From Fructilactobacillus carniphilus (GTDB taxonomy: Bacteria > Bacillota > Bacilli > Lactobacillales > Lactobacillaceae), in contig NZ_CP097121.1 of NCBI RefSeq assembly GCF_024029675.1, positions 248,001 through 312,000 of the forward strand: a stretch of DNA of 64,000 nt, written 5' to 3'. The position numbers and the translations under genes were made by a program. Each line of letters begins with the position of its first letter. The stretch's first letter is position 1. Shown piece by piece: positions 44,041-52,352 of the stretch. The notes below the pieces were generated by a model that saw only the letters and a list, made by a program, of their open reading frames with translations, ran no database searches and was not told the origin of the DNA.

Positions 44041-46257
44041 ATGTGGACCATGATGGTGGACGCCTCAAGTGGTCTGTTGTTAACTAGTCTTTGGTTACTG
44101 CGAATTTGGCGGCTTCACTTACACCACTTTTGTTGGTTGAACGTACTGAGTTTAGTGATTCCACTTGCAGTTGGCTGGCAGGCCCAACAGACGGTGCAAC
44201 ACCAAACCCGACAAATACTGCAACAAGTTGAACGGACGCAAACCTTTGAACTTTATGCTTTTCCAGATCAGGTGGTTAATACCAAGACCAGCTTACGCGG
44301 CATTGGGGAGTTGGCTAACCACCAACGGGTCTTTTTTCATGGGCGACCTTTAAAAAATCAGGCTTCATTGCAAACTACGAAACGAGTTCAGTTGCAAGTT
44401 ACTGGGACCTTGAGTTTGCCCCAAGCAGCTTCAAATTGGGGCGCCTTTGATTCCCTGGGTTATGCGCGCAGCCAGGGAATCAGTGGTGATCTACAAATTA
44501 GTGATGTTTCACGTGTGCAACCAGTTCCAACCGCCAGTTTGACCGGAATGATTCATCAGTGGCGGGCGTGGGGTTTAGCACAAGCAACGCCAATGCCAAA
44601 ACAATTACGTAGTTACGTGCAGAGTCTTTTGTTCGGGGATCGAACCGCTGAATTTCGGGAGAGTAGTACCGGGATTAAGAAGCTAAACTTAATTCATTTA
44701 TTTAGCTTGGCCGGCTTACACGTCTATGTTTTGTTGAACCTCTGGATGTGGGTAGCGACGCTGTTGCACTTTCGCAAAGAAGCATCCGAATGTGGCGCAA
44801 TGCTGTTACTACCGCTTTACTGTGGGGTGGCCGGTGGTGCAATTGGTTTATTGCGAGCCACTCTCGCCGTGGAACAGCGCTATTGGTTTAAACTCGGAAA
44901 GTTAAAGCGAAGCGGTCTGGATTACTGGGCGATAACGTTAATGATTTGTTTGTTGCTTAATCCGTGGGATATCGGTCAACTGGGCTTTCAGTTGTCATTC
45001 CTACTATCTTTTACGATGTATTACTGTCGGGATGCCGGGAACTTGAAAAAGACCATGATTTTAAACCTCGTAGGCCTGCCGTTACTGCTATATTATTTTT
45101 ATGAGTGGCACTGGTTGTCGTTAGTAGCTAACCTGATTTTTGTACCATTATTTACCGGAATCTTATTTTCATTAATCTTACTTAATTATGCTTGGCAACT
45201 GGTATTTAAAAGTACCATTTGGGGCACAGAAACCGTGTTGCAGTGGTTTAGTCAGATTACGAATTGGTTGGCGACGGCGCCGGGTAGCCTTGCACTGGGA
45301 CAACCACCTGGATGGATAGTCCTGTTGAGTATTATTTTGCTACTTCTTTTAATGGAATGGTGGAGCTGGAAACAGGTCCTTTGCCTGGGTGGATTAGTTG
45401 GTTTGACGGTACTGCTAATTCATTTTCCCCTTACTGGAGAGATCAGTTTTTTTGATGTGGGGCAGGGCGATTCCATTATGCTTCGTGAACCATTAAACCG
45501 TTCCGTAACCCTGATTGATACCGGAGGCAAACCCAATTTCTTTGCCAAGCAGGGGCAACCGACCGTTCACTTAGCCCCGACCACCACGATTCCGTACTTA
45601 AAAAGCAGGGGAATTAGTCGGATTGATAACATTTGTTTAAGTCATCAAGACGCTGACCACGTGGGAGATTTGACCAGTTTCTTAGCTAAGTTTAAGGTGA
45701 AACGGGTTATCATCCCGTGGGGTATGAACCGGAACCAGCACTTTATGCGGAAGATTAAGCCGTATTTAAACCAGACCCAGCTACTTAGCGTGAAGGCCGG
45801 ACAAACGATCCCAGCTACTCGGTTACAGGTGTTACATCCATTTCGACCGGGTTTAGGCGAAAATCAGGATTCGATGGTTCTGTATGGACAATTTGCCGGA
45901 CAAAAATTCCTCTTTACGGGCGATTTACCTCAGAATGAGGAACATGATCTCCTAAAGCACTATCCGCAGTTACGAGTGGACGTGTTAAAATTAGGACATC
46001 ATGGAAGTAAAACTTCGTCAGCGGATGCGTTTATTCAAGCGATTGCGCCCCGGGTTGGCATTGTTTCTGCTGGGCGGCACAATCGGTATGGTCATCCCAA
46101 TCAAGAGACGTTGCTCACCATGCAGCGTCATCACGTTCGGTTGTTTAATACCCAGACAATGGGCATGATTCGTTATCGTTACGGCGGTTTACTTCGACAA
46201 CCCGAATTTAAAACCAAGTGGAAGGAAACTAGGCATGGCAATCAGTCAGATAATTGA
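44041..46257 (+). CDS. comEC: Competence DNA channel ComEC
   Basis: ComEC is the inner membrane channel for single-stranded DNA uptake. The protein (738 residues from ATG 44041) has an N-terminal OB-like region, a central polytopic competence domain (about 190-460, with HLFSLAGLHVY near 220), and a C-terminal metallo-beta-lactamase-like domain with FFDVGQGDSI, SHQDADHVGD and LGHHGSKTSS. The start is uncertain: no ribosome binding site precedes ATG 44041, and the frame is open back to 43987 and encodes extra hydrophobic residues that would complete the first membrane helix. The gene is otherwise intact. Confidence 0.9.
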   Translation: MWTMMVDASSGLLLTSLWLLRIWRLHLHHFCWLNVLSLVIPLAVGWQAQQTVQHQTRQILQQVERTQTFELYAFPDQVVNTKTSLRGIGELANHQRVFFHGRPLKNQASLQTTKRVQLQVTGTLSLPQAASNWGAFDSLGYARSQGISGDLQISDVSRVQPVPTASLTGMIHQWRAWGLAQATPMPKQLRSYVQSLLFGDRTAEFRESSTGIKKLNLIHLFSLAGLHVYVLLNLWMWVATLLHFRKEASECGAMLLLPLYCGVAGGAIGLLRATLAVEQRYWFKLGKLKRSGLDYWAITLMICLLLNPWDIGQLGFQLSFLLSFTMYYCRDAGNLKKTMILNLVGLPLLLYYFYEWHWLSLVANLIFVPLFTGILFSLILLNYAWQLVFKSTIWGTETVLQWFSQITNWLATAPGSLALGQPPGWIVLLSIILLLLLMEWWSWKQVLCLGGLVGLTVLLIHFPLTGEISFFDVGQGDSIMLREPLNRSVTLIDTGGKPNFFAKQGQPTVHLAPTTTIPYLKSRGISRIDNICLSHQDADHVGDLTSFLAKFKVKRVIIPWGMNRNQHFMRKIKPYLNQTQLLSVKAGQTIPATRLQVLHPFRPGLGENQDSMVLYGQFAGQKFLFTGDLPQNEEHDLLKHYPQLRVDVLKLGHHGSKTSSADAFIQAIAPRVGIVSAGRHNRYGHPNQETLLTMQRHHVRLFNTQTMGMIRYRYGGLLRQPEFKTKWKETRHGNQSDN

Positions 46258-47257
46258 ACAAATTAGTACGGATCCCCAACCGTTGTATTTGGTGTCCGGT
46301 CGGAGTGACTACTGGGAAAGTCAAATTTTAACCCGGCTTCAGCAGCTAGTCCCAGCAGAAGAACGGACGATGAATTTTGCTACTTACGATTTAGAGGAAA
46401 CGTCCTTAGGGGATGCTTTAAACGATGCTCAATCGGTGCCGTTTTTTGGGGACCGGCGGGTGGTTGTGATTCAAAATGCCACTTTTTTGACCGGGATGAA
46501 GGGAAAGGCAAGTGACAAACAAGAACTGGAAGATTTAATTACTTATTTGCAAAATCCGTCTCCTGCGACCGTCTTAGTGGTATTTGCTCCGTATGAAAAG
46601 TTAGATAACCGGAAAAGGGTGACTAAACAACTAAAAAAGAGCGCGACGATACTTGATTTAAATGCGATTTCAGAGCGAGAAACGACGGAGTTTGTCCGCC
46701 ATTTTATTCAAAAACAAGATTATCAAATTGAACCGGATGCAGTGGTTGAACTGTTTGCACGCACCCAGGGAGACTTGGCGTTAATTATGAACGAGCTGCG
46801 AAAGCTATTTTTATTTTGCCGGGAGCAGCACGTGATTACCGCAGATGCCGTAGATCAGTTGGTAGCCAAGTCCACCACTCAGAATGTGTTTGATTTATCC
46901 GATAAATTACTTGCCGGCAAAACGAACGCGGCGATTGAGTTTTATCATGAACTGTTGACGCAACGCGAAGACCCGATTAAGATTAATGCGCTCTTAGAGT
47001 CGCAATTTCGGTTGTTATTGCAGGTTAAAATTTTACAGCAACATGGACAAACCCAAGCCCATATGGCGCAAACGTTAAAAGTTCATCCGTATCGGATTAA
47101 AATTGCGAGTCGCATGATTACCCGCTTTTCCATTCCTTATTTAGAACAAGCCTTTGCTGCATTAGTTGAAATTGAGCACAAATTAAAAAGCAGCACGGCG
47201 AATCCCGAACTGCTTTTTGAAATGTTTGCCATTCAATTTAGTCAAAAAAACACTTAG
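46235..47257 (+). CDS. holA: DNA polymerase III delta subunit
   Basis: HolA opens the sliding clamp within the clamp loader. The 340-residue protein has the YLVSGRSDYWESQ opening in place of the usual YL(V/I)YG motif, a RRVVVIQNA strand, the helical lid and a collar domain ending in LFEMFAIQF. Assignment also rests on its conserved position after comEC and before rpsT. The ATG overlaps comEC by 23 bases and has GGAAGGAAA upstream. Confidence 0.93.
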   Translation: MAISQIIEQISTDPQPLYLVSGRSDYWESQILTRLQQLVPAEERTMNFATYDLEETSLGDALNDAQSVPFFGDRRVVVIQNATFLTGMKGKASDKQELEDLITYLQNPSPATVLVVFAPYEKLDNRKRVTKQLKKSATILDLNAISERETTEFVRHFIQKQDYQIEPDAVVELFARTQGDLALIMNELRKLFLFCREQHVITADAVDQLVAKSTTQNVFDLSDKLLAGKTNAAIEFYHELLTQREDPIKINALLESQFRLLLQVKILQQHGQTQAHMAQTLKVHPYRIKIASRMITRFSIPYLEQAFAALVEIEHKLKSSTANPELLFEMFAIQFSQKNT

Positions 47258-47278
47258 CAAAACTGCTAAGCGTTTTTT
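47245..47278. terminator. Bidirectional terminator between holA and rpsT
   Basis: CTTAGCA (47253-47259) pairs with TGCTAAG (47264-47270), extended past one mismatch by an A-run/T-run pair. Confidence 0.9.
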
Positions 47279-47282
47279 ATTT

Positions 47283-47540
47283 TTATAAAGAGTTTTTAAC
47301 GCGAGCCAAGTGAGCCTTTTTCCGGTTGGCGTTGTTAGCTTTAATGAGACCCTTTGATTTAGTGTGGTCAATGGCAGAGATGGCGTCCCGGTAAATCCGG
47401 TCGATATCTTCTGTACCATCTACACTAGCCTTTTCAAATTTCTTGATGGCACTCCGCATGGAGTTCTTTTCAGAAGCATTCCGTTTGCGGGCAATTTCGT
47501 TGGTCTTCATCCGTTCGATTGCTGATTTAATAACTGGCAT
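47283..47540 (-). CDS. rpsT: 30S ribosomal protein S20
   Basis: S20 binds 16S rRNA early in 30S assembly. The 85-residue, strongly basic, all-helical protein has the typical opening MPVIKSAIERMKTNEIARKRN, lacking the usual Asn-rich start of Gram-negatives, and the AISAIDHTKSKGLIKANNANRKKA end. It stands alone on the - strand between holA and rpsO, as in many Firmicutes. GGAGGTG precedes the ATG; the upstream leader has a hairpin next to the ribosome binding site. Confidence 0.97.
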   Translation of the reverse strand: MPVIKSAIERMKTNEIARKRNASEKNSMRSAIKKFEKASVDGTEDIDRIYRDAISAIDHTKSKGLIKANNANRKKAHLARVKNSL

Positions 47541-47560
47541 GTTTTATTCACCTCCACTTA

Positions 47561-47584
47561 GTGAAATAATCTCATCTATTTCAC
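47561..47584 (-). promoter_or_regulatory. Leader hairpin upstream of rpsT
   Basis: A perfect 8-bp inverted repeat (GTGAAATA with TATTTCAC, 8-nt loop) ends about 20 bases before the rpsT start, next to its ribosome binding site. It could be a site for feedback control by S20, which is inference. Confidence 0.5.
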
Positions 47585-47599
47585 GGTTTAACAAGCCTA

Positions 47600-47628
47600 A
47601 TTATACAAAATGGCAGCTTTAAATGCAA
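47600..47628 (-). promoter_or_regulatory. rpsT promoter
   Basis: On the - strand TTGCAT (47628-47623) and a perfect TATAAT (47605-47600) are 17 bases apart. Confidence 0.78.
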
Positions 47629-47655
47629 TACTTCGGGGGAATTAAACAAAGAGGG

Positions 47656-47684
47656 TTGCGTAGTGAAGCGAAAGAGTGTATGTT
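47656..47684 (+). promoter_or_regulatory. Candidate rpsO promoter
   Basis: TTGCGT (47656-47661) and TATGTT (47679-47684) are 17 bases apart; each matches consensus at 4 of 6 positions. The leader would be about 80 bases. Confidence 0.4.
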
Positions 47685-47769
47685 TAATAACGTAACTTGT
47701 GCTTAGTTTTACGAGTCACTGACGTAATACTCAGAACAAGGGATTAGAAGAAGAAAGGTGGAAAAGCAA

Positions 47770-48039
47770 ATGGCTTTAACTAAAGAAGAAAAGACGGATA
47801 TCATTAACAAGTACGCTAAACACGAAGGGGATACCGGTTCGACGGAAGTTCAAATCGCTGTTTTAACTGCTGACATTAATGAAATCAACGAACACATGAA
47901 AGTTCACAAGAAGGACTTTCATTCACAACGGGGCTTAATGAAAAAAATTGGTCACCGTCGTAACTTATTAGCTTACTTACGTAAAAATGATGTACAAAGC
48001 TATCGTGAATTAATTAAGAGTCTTGGTCTTCGTCGTTAA
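47770..48039 (+). CDS. rpsO: 30S ribosomal protein S15
   Basis: S15 binds the central domain of 16S rRNA. The 89-residue protein has the standard opening [16 protein letters not shown], the [11 protein letters not shown] block near residue 22, [17 protein letters not shown] in the RNA-binding helix and a [16 protein letters not shown] end ([13 protein letters not shown]). ATG 47770 was chosen over an upstream in-frame GTG because of family length and spacing from AAAGGTGG. Codon use is strongly biased (CGT for Arg), as in highly expressed genes. Confidence 0.98.
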   Translation: MALTKEEKTDIINKYAKHEGDTGSTEVQIAVLTADINEINEHMKVHKKDFHSQRGLMKKIGHRRNLLAYLRKNDVQSYRELIKSLGLRR

Positions 48040-48053
48040 GATGCTGACCATTT

Positions 48054-48085
48054 AGAGTCCGACACTTGGTGTGGTCTCTTTTTTT
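48054..48085 (+). terminator. Terminator after rpsO
   Basis: AGAG...CTCT with inner CC/GG and ACAC/GTGT pairs (48054-48079), followed by seven T residues. Confidence 0.8.
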
Positions 48086-48116
48086 CTGACTAATTTTAGT
48101 TGGTATGTTACACTAG

Positions 48117-48177
48117 TTACTAGGTATATAAGGGACGGCTTGAAGCTTTTGCTTCTGAAAAGAATTTGAACTAGTAA
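48117..48177 (+). other. Possible structured leader of rnjB
   Basis: TTACTAG (48117-48123) can pair with CTAGTAA (48171-48177), enclosing a GAAGC-TTTT-GCTTC hairpin (48142-48155). The transcription start is not known, so the outer stem may not be transcribed. Confidence 0.3.
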
Positions 48178-48194
48178 TTTGAGGTGTACAATTA

Positions 48195-49910
48195 ATGAAA
48201 AAGAACGTTAAAGTTATTCCCCTTGGTGGGGTCCGCGAAGAAGGGAAAGACTTATTTGCGGTTGAAATTAATGGAAGTAGCATTTTTATTTTAGACTGTG
48301 GCTCTAAATTTCCACTCGACGAAATGCTAGGTGTAGATTACGTTATTCCTGATTTCACCTATCTACAGGAAAATGCCGATAAGATTGTGGGCGTTTTTCT
48401 AACTTCGGGACAATTAGATTCGATTGGATCCTTACCATACTTTTTAAGTGAATTTGATGTACCCGTATTTGGAACCGAACTGACCATTAAATTGGCAGAA
48501 AAGCTGGTTGCCAAGCACAAAAAGGCGAAGAAATTTCATGATTTCCACGTTATTAGTGATAGTAGTGAAATCGTGTTTGATGACGGAACGGTCAGTTTCT
48601 TTGGCGTAACCCACTCCATTCCAGACGCAGTTGGAATCGCGATTCAAACAAGCCTCGGAAGTATTGTCTACACTGGGGACTTTAAGTTTGATCAAACCGT
48701 GCCTGCGGAATACCAAGCTGACTATGCTGCCATTGCAGCGGTGGGCAAGCATAAGGTATTAGCGCTCTTGTGTGATTCTCGCAACGCTGAGGATCAGGGG
48801 ACAGTTGCTGAAGAGCAGAAGGTTCGGGATTACTTAGTTGACGTTTTTGACTTTCAAGCCAGCCGGATTATTGTGACTTGTCTGGCAGATCATCTGCTCC
48901 GGCTCCAAGAAATCATTGATGCCGCGGCAGCTACTGATCGGCGAATTTTCTTTGCTAACGATAAGTCCAAGGCAATCTTAGATACGGCGCTAGAACTAGG
49001 AAAAGTAAGCAATCCAGAACCACACTTGTTCGTTAAATCAGAAAAAGAATTAAACCAGCTGGATCCAGAACAAGTGATTGTTCTTCACATCGGGCAACCG
49101 GGGGAAGCAATGCGCTCGTTAGAGGACATGGCTAGCCAACGGAACCCTCGGGTTCAGATTCAAAGTGGCGATTTAGTGTTACTGGCAACCGATCCATTCC
49201 GTTCGATGGATAATGAATGGGCAAAGACCCGGGATTTAATTTACCAAGATGATGCCACGGTTGCTAGCATTGGAGAGAATCTCAACCTAGCTAGTGATGC
49301 TACGCGTAGCGACATTCAAATGATGACTAGTTTGATTCATCCGAAATACTTTATTCCCGTCCAAGGGGAATACCACCAATTACAGGCAGCGGCGGATGCA
49401 GTGTTTGCCACTGGTTTTCCGGCGGATCGCGTTTTAATGCCCGCTAAGGGTGACGTCATTGAGTTTGACGAAAAGGGCATGCAATTAGCACAAGCCGTCT
49501 CTGCTTCTGATACGATGATTGATGGAATTGGGGTTGGTGACATTGGTAACATTGTCTTACGGGATCGGAGCGTCTTGTCCCAAGATGGAGTTTTTATTGC
49601 CGTAGTAACCATTGACCGCAAGAAGAAGCTAATTGTGGAAAAGCCCAAGGTAACATCACGAGGCTTTATCTACGCTCAATCTAACCAAGCGCTTCTAAAC
49701 GAAGCAGCCGACGTCGTTGAAAAAACGGTGCGCAGCAACTTAGATAACAAGGAATTTGACTGGGGCTTTTTGAAACAAGATGTCCGGGAGAAGTTAAGTT
49801 CTTTCCTTTATAAGAAGACGGATCGGCGCCCAGTAATTTTACCGGTGATCATGGAAGTTAACCAACACCACCGTCGGTCAAAGAATGCTAAAAACAAAAA
49901 GAAAAAATAA
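48195..49910 (+). CDS. rnjB: Ribonuclease J2 with degenerate active site
   Basis: The 571-residue protein is colinear with RNase J1 (metallo-beta-lactamase, beta-CASP and C-terminal domains). The key metal motif HGHEDH of J1 is SGQLDS here (residues 71-76), so all three histidines are lost and only the Asp remains. The beta-CASP SGH histidine is replaced (ASD near 366-368), and the PIHGEY histidine is Gln (PVQGEY, Q390). H140 (THSIPD) and D162 (TGDFKFD) are kept. It is probably a non-catalytic partner of RNase J1. The C-terminus is basic (NKKKK). It lies alone between terminators. Confidence 0.93.
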   Translation: MKKNVKVIPLGGVREEGKDLFAVEINGSSIFILDCGSKFPLDEMLGVDYVIPDFTYLQENADKIVGVFLTSGQLDSIGSLPYFLSEFDVPVFGTELTIKLAEKLVAKHKKAKKFHDFHVISDSSEIVFDDGTVSFFGVTHSIPDAVGIAIQTSLGSIVYTGDFKFDQTVPAEYQADYAAIAAVGKHKVLALLCDSRNAEDQGTVAEEQKVRDYLVDVFDFQASRIIVTCLADHLLRLQEIIDAAAATDRRIFFANDKSKAILDTALELGKVSNPEPHLFVKSEKELNQLDPEQVIVLHIGQPGEAMRSLEDMASQRNPRVQIQSGDLVLLATDPFRSMDNEWAKTRDLIYQDDATVASIGENLNLASDATRSDIQMMTSLIHPKYFIPVQGEYHQLQAAADAVFATGFPADRVLMPAKGDVIEFDEKGMQLAQAVSASDTMIDGIGVGDIGNIVLRDRSVLSQDGVFIAVVTIDRKKKLIVEKPKVTSRGFIYAQSNQALLNEAADVVEKTVRSNLDNKEFDWGFLKQDVREKLSSFLYKKTDRRPVILPVIMEVNQHHRRSKNAKNKKKK

Positions 49911-49914
49911 GACG

Positions 49915-49943
49915 AAAAGATTTGGGTTAAACCCAGGTCTTTT
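49915..49943 (+). terminator. Terminator after rnjB
   Basis: A 13-bp stem (49915-49927 with 49931-49943, two G-T pairs) with a 3-nt loop, followed by CTTGTTTT. Confidence 0.8.
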
Positions 49944-49967
49944 CTTGTTTTCTCGGGAGGTGTGAGG

Positions 49968-50852
49968 ATGAACCAACAACAACAAGACCGCTTAAAACAA
50001 GCTCAGTCAGATTTGGAGGCGGACCAAATTGCTCAGGCCACGACCGCTTTGCTGGATCTTTATGATGAAAGCGATGATGAAGCGATTTTGGCTCCACTAG
50101 CGCAGGGGCTGATGCGTCAGCATCAGATTACAGCGGCTAATCGGTTGGTGGACGAGCATTTTCCGTACTTTGTCAGGGAAAAACTACCGTTATTAATTGA
50201 AATTTTGTTAGCGGATCACCGATTTATCGAAGCGCACATTATTTTGGCACAACTTCCCAATGCTGTGAGTGATCCCGAGCGAGATCAACTGCAACGAGCG
50301 GAACAAGCGAATTCAAGTGAGGAGGGTTTAGTGCGGCAGTTTAATCACCTTGGTGCTTTTTCTGTGGTAGAACAACAACAAATTAGTTCTCAGGCGGAAC
50401 GGTTACCCAAAGACCAGTATGTGGCAGCCGCTCGTAAAAATCTAATGGATGCAGACGTTCATCCCGTATGGCGACTACAACTATTGAATAACTTAATGCG
50501 ACTGCGTGTGAGCGATGAAGTCTCCTTTTTGTGGATTGATGAGCAGAAATACACGGTCGTTCCGGAACAATTAGTCGATAGTACGGAAAGTCAATCCTTT
50601 CAACGGCTACTAGCGTTATTAGAAGAACGATACGGTCACACAGATCCCATCAAGCAGGGACAACTACAGGCACTAATTCAGGTGGAATTACAGAACCTTT
50701 ATCCCTTTGCAGATGAAATCATCGATAATCCCGAACAATGGTTAGTACAGTTTGAACGACAGGCGCAGGGGAAGAAGCTTGAAATTGATGGGACCTCTGC
50801 CGAGAAATGGCTAAAGACCGTGGAGCGGCTAATGACGAATTTAATTGATTAA
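49968..50852 (+). CDS. TPR-like helical protein of unknown function
   Basis: This 294-residue, mostly helical, acidic and Gln-rich protein has helix-pair patterns such as IAQATTALLDLYDESDDEAILAP.. and LIEILLADHRFIEAHIILAQLP that resemble tetratricopeptide repeats, in the first 110 residues. There is no membrane segment. Function is unknown. ATG 49968 is seven bases after GGGAGG. Position between rnjB and tuf is seen in related lactobacilli, from memory. Confidence 0.72.
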   Translation: MNQQQQDRLKQAQSDLEADQIAQATTALLDLYDESDDEAILAPLAQGLMRQHQITAANRLVDEHFPYFVREKLPLLIEILLADHRFIEAHIILAQLPNAVSDPERDQLQRAEQANSSEEGLVRQFNHLGAFSVVEQQQISSQAERLPKDQYVAAARKNLMDADVHPVWRLQLLNNLMRLRVSDEVSFLWIDEQKYTVVPEQLVDSTESQSFQRLLALLEERYGHTDPIKQGQLQALIQVELQNLYPFADEIIDNPEQWLVQFERQAQGKKLEIDGTSAEKWLKTVERLMTNLID

Positions 50853-50868
50853 AAACAAGGTTTAAGTG

Positions 50869-50897
50869 TTTACAAATGGGGGGACAGTAGATATAAT
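50869..50897 (+). promoter_or_regulatory. tuf promoter
   Basis: TTTACA (50869-50874) and a perfect TATAAT (50892-50897) are 17 bases apart. The leader of about 115 bases before tuf contains a second TATAAT at 50948-50953 without a good -35. Confidence 0.85.
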
Positions 50898-51018
50898 ATG
50901 ATAGTGAATTCTTTGAGGTAATCCCTTTATCTTTTCCCGTTATGTTGTATAATGGGTGTAAAGATACTTTGGTGATTATCCAAAGAACGTCTTACGAAAA
51001 TCATAGGAGGGTTTCATA

Positions 51019-52206
51019 ATGGCAAAAGAACATTACGAAAGAACAAAGCCCCACGTTAATATTGGTACGATTGGCCATATTGACCACGGGAAGACTACTT
51101 TAACTGCAGCAATTTCAAAAGTATTGTCAGAAAAAGGTTTAGCTAAGGCTGAAGACTTTGCTGATATCGATGCTGCTCCAGAAGAAAAAGAACGTGGTAT
51201 TACTATTAATACTGCCCACATCGAATACGAAACTGAAAAGCGTCACTACGCTCATATCGATGCTCCTGGACACGCCGATTATGTTAAAAACATGATTACT
51301 GGTGCTGCTCAAATGGATGGTGCCATCTTGGTTGTTGCCGCAACTGATGGTCCGATGCCACAAACTCGTGAACACATCCTTTTGGCTAAGCAAGTTGGTG
51401 TTGACTACATTATCGTCTTCTTAAACAAGACTGACATGGTGGATGATGACGAACTGATTGACTTAGTTGAAATGGAAGTTCGTGAATTATTATCAGAATA
51501 TGGTTACGATGGTGACAATGTTCCGGTTATTCGTGGTTCTGCTTTGAAAGCCTTAAACGGTGACAAAGAAGCTGAAGACCAAATCATGAAGTTAATGGAT
51601 ACGGTTGACGAATACATCCCAACTCCAGACCGTGACGAAGACAAGCCATTCTTGATGCCAATTGAAGATGTATTTACGATTACTGGTCGTGGTACTGTTG
51701 CTTCAGGTCGTATCGATCGTGGTACTGTTAAAGTCGGTGACGAAGTTGAAATCGTCGGTTTAGTACCTGACATTATCAAGACTACTGTTACTGGTCTTGA
51801 AATGTTCCGTAAGACCCTTGACCTTGGTGAAGCTGGGGACAACGTTGGTGTCTTACTTCGTGGTGTTAACCGTGAACAAGTTGTTCGTGGTCAAGTACTT
51901 GCAGCTCCTGGCTCAGTTAAGACTCACGAAAAGTTCACTGCCGAAGTGTACATCATGACCAAAGAAGAAGGTGGACGTCACACTCCATTCTTCTCAAACT
52001 ACCGTCCTCAATTCTACTTCCACACTACTGATGTTACTGGTGTGATTGAATTGGACAAGGACAAAGAAATGGTTATGCCTGGTGATAACGTTACGTTCCA
52101 CGTTGAATTAACGAAACCAGTTGCCATTGAAAAGGGAACTAAGTTCACTATTCGTGAAGGTGGACACACTGTTGGTGCCGGTACTGTTACTGAAATCGAC
52201 GACTAA
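51019..52206 (+). CDS. tuf: Elongation factor Tu
   Basis: EF-Tu carries aminoacyl-tRNA to the ribosome. The 395-residue protein has G1 GHIDHGKTT near residue 18, G3 DAPGHADY near residue 80, NKTD near residue 135, and the three-domain layout with GRGTVASGR at the start of domain 2. The G1 motif has Ile where most bacteria have Val (GHVDHGKTT), as in several lactobacilli. Codon use is extremely biased. AGGAGGG precedes the ATG and a terminator follows. Confidence 0.99.
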   Translation: MAKEHYERTKPHVNIGTIGHIDHGKTTLTAAISKVLSEKGLAKAEDFADIDAAPEEKERGITINTAHIEYETEKRHYAHIDAPGHADYVKNMITGAAQMDGAILVVAATDGPMPQTREHILLAKQVGVDYIIVFLNKTDMVDDDELIDLVEMEVRELLSEYGYDGDNVPVIRGSALKALNGDKEAEDQIMKLMDTVDEYIPTPDRDEDKPFLMPIEDVFTITGRGTVASGRIDRGTVKVGDEVEIVGLVPDIIKTTVTGLEMFRKTLDLGEAGDNVGVLLRGVNREQVVRGQVLAAPGSVKTHEKFTAEVYIMTKEEGGRHTPFFSNYRPQFYFHTTDVTGVIELDKDKEMVMPGDNVTFHVELTKPVAIEKGTKFTIREGGHTVGAGTVTEIDD

Positions 52207-52220
52207 TAGTTCTTTTGAGA

Positions 52221-52251
52221 GAGGTCGAAGACATGGTCTTCGGCCTTTTTC
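52221..52251 (+). terminator. Terminator after tuf
   Basis: A 10-bp stem (52223-52232 with 52236-52245, one G-T pair), 3-nt loop and TTTTT. Confidence 0.9.
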
Positions 52252-52265
52252 TATTGTTGTAAATG

Positions 52266-52294
52266 TTTACATTTTCAGATGGATACGTTAAAAT
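52266..52294 (+). promoter_or_regulatory. tig promoter
   Basis: TTTACA (52266-52271) and TAAAAT (52289-52294) are 17 bases apart; each matches consensus at 5 of 6 positions. Confidence 0.72.
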
Positions 52295-52352
52295 GGAAAT
52301 GTATTTTAATTACTTGAAGAAACGTTTGTTTTTTCATGTTGGAGGAATTTAA

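Noticed and set aside
50948..50953. Second TATAAT before tuf as an additional promoter
   Set aside because: No acceptable -35 lies at 16-18 bases upstream and it lacks the TGn extension, so it is not annotated as a promoter.
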